A stretch of 64,000 bases of DNA from contig QAYZ01000014.1 in the NCBI GenBank assembly GCA_003054655.1, positions 248,001 through 312,000 on the forward strand, given 5' to 3'. The position numbers and the translations under genes were made by a program. This stretch comes from Spartobacteria bacterium LR76. GTDB taxonomy: Bacteria; Verrucomicrobiota; Verrucomicrobiia; Chthoniobacterales; Terrimicrobiaceae. This document shows, one piece after another, positions 63,976 through 64,000 of this stretch. The notes beneath the pieces were generated by a model. The model did no database searches. It saw only the letters and a list, made by a program, of their open reading frames with translations, and was not told the DNA's origin. How positions within the stretch are numbered: position 1 is the first letter of the stretch; each line of letters begins with the position of its first letter.

Positions 63976-64000
63976 ATGCGCCCCCCAGTCCTCATCCTAA
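63976..64000 (+). CDS. Possible start of next gene, cut by window edge
   Basis: An ATG at 63976 opens a frame reading MRPPVLIL to the end of the window, and GGAGG occurs about 20 bases upstream. Too short to identify. Confidence 0.25.

Noticed and set aside
1-64000. CRISPR arrays, tRNA, rRNA and prophage genes
   Set aside because: No regular short repeats, no cloverleaf-like tRNA ends and no phage structural or integrase genes were noticed.

Overview
The window looks like a chromosomal segment of a Verrucomicrobiota bacterium, probably near Terrimicrobium or Chthoniobacter (inferred from gene content, not from a marker gene). Signs are the high GC, weak Shine-Dalgarno sequences, three PEP-CTERM surface proteins, a Verru_Chthon-type pseudopilin cassette, an H-X9-DG prepilin, and many glycosidases each paired with its own regulator and a GPH-like sugar transporter. 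No SusC/SusD pair, rRNA, tRNA or CRISPR array was seen.

Layout. 0-9.3 kb: GH28-like and GH78 enzymes, a XylR-like regulator, a clan-A-like glycosidase and a double formylglycine-generating-enzyme-like protein, all on +. 9.35-13.2 kb (-): GH13 enzyme, PEP-CTERM protein, LacI regulator. 13.3-22.6 kb (+): six translationally coupled genes forming a Verru_Chthon (GspH-I-J-K-like) pseudopilin cassette that carries two extra genes, one a glycosidase-like exoprotein. 22.6-25 kb (-): sugar symporter and polysaccharide deacetylase. 25.0-25.9 kb: degenerate IS5-like element. 26-33.6 kb: amino-sugar locus (AraC regulator, PIG-L deacetylase, NagB, AGE-family epimerase, GH20, transporter). 33.6-40.9 kb: prepilin, LacI regulator, 2-hydroxyacid dehydrogenase, PEP-CTERM protein, heparinase-type lyase and Gfo/Idh/MocA oxidoreductase, with three matching LacI-type operators. 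41.0-45.5 kb: four-gene operon (epimerase, DHDPS-like, two-subunit serine dehydratase) opposite a TetR gene, with a palindromic operator between them. 45.5-47.5 kb: 5'-truncated glycosidase with an IS-end-like sequence at its broken end. 47.6-54.6 kb (-): GH71, SGNH hydrolase, transporter and a 797-residue unknown. 54.8-63.9 kb: two related modules, each with a GntR/LacI-sensor regulator and a glycosidase (GH43, GH35), sharing a conserved 44-bp upstream element.

Together the genes describe a specialist in plant or microbial polysaccharides. Secreted or intracellular glycosidases release pectin-type, rhamnose-, uronate-, amino-sugar- and galactose-containing units, proton- or cation-coupled permeases import them, and locally encoded sensors switch each locus on. 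The most unusual parts are the pseudopilin cassette with embedded exoprotein, the reconstructable LacI regulon, the GntR paralogue pair with its duplicated operator, and an apparent NagA-less GlcNAc route. All functions are read from motifs and context; no database search was possible.
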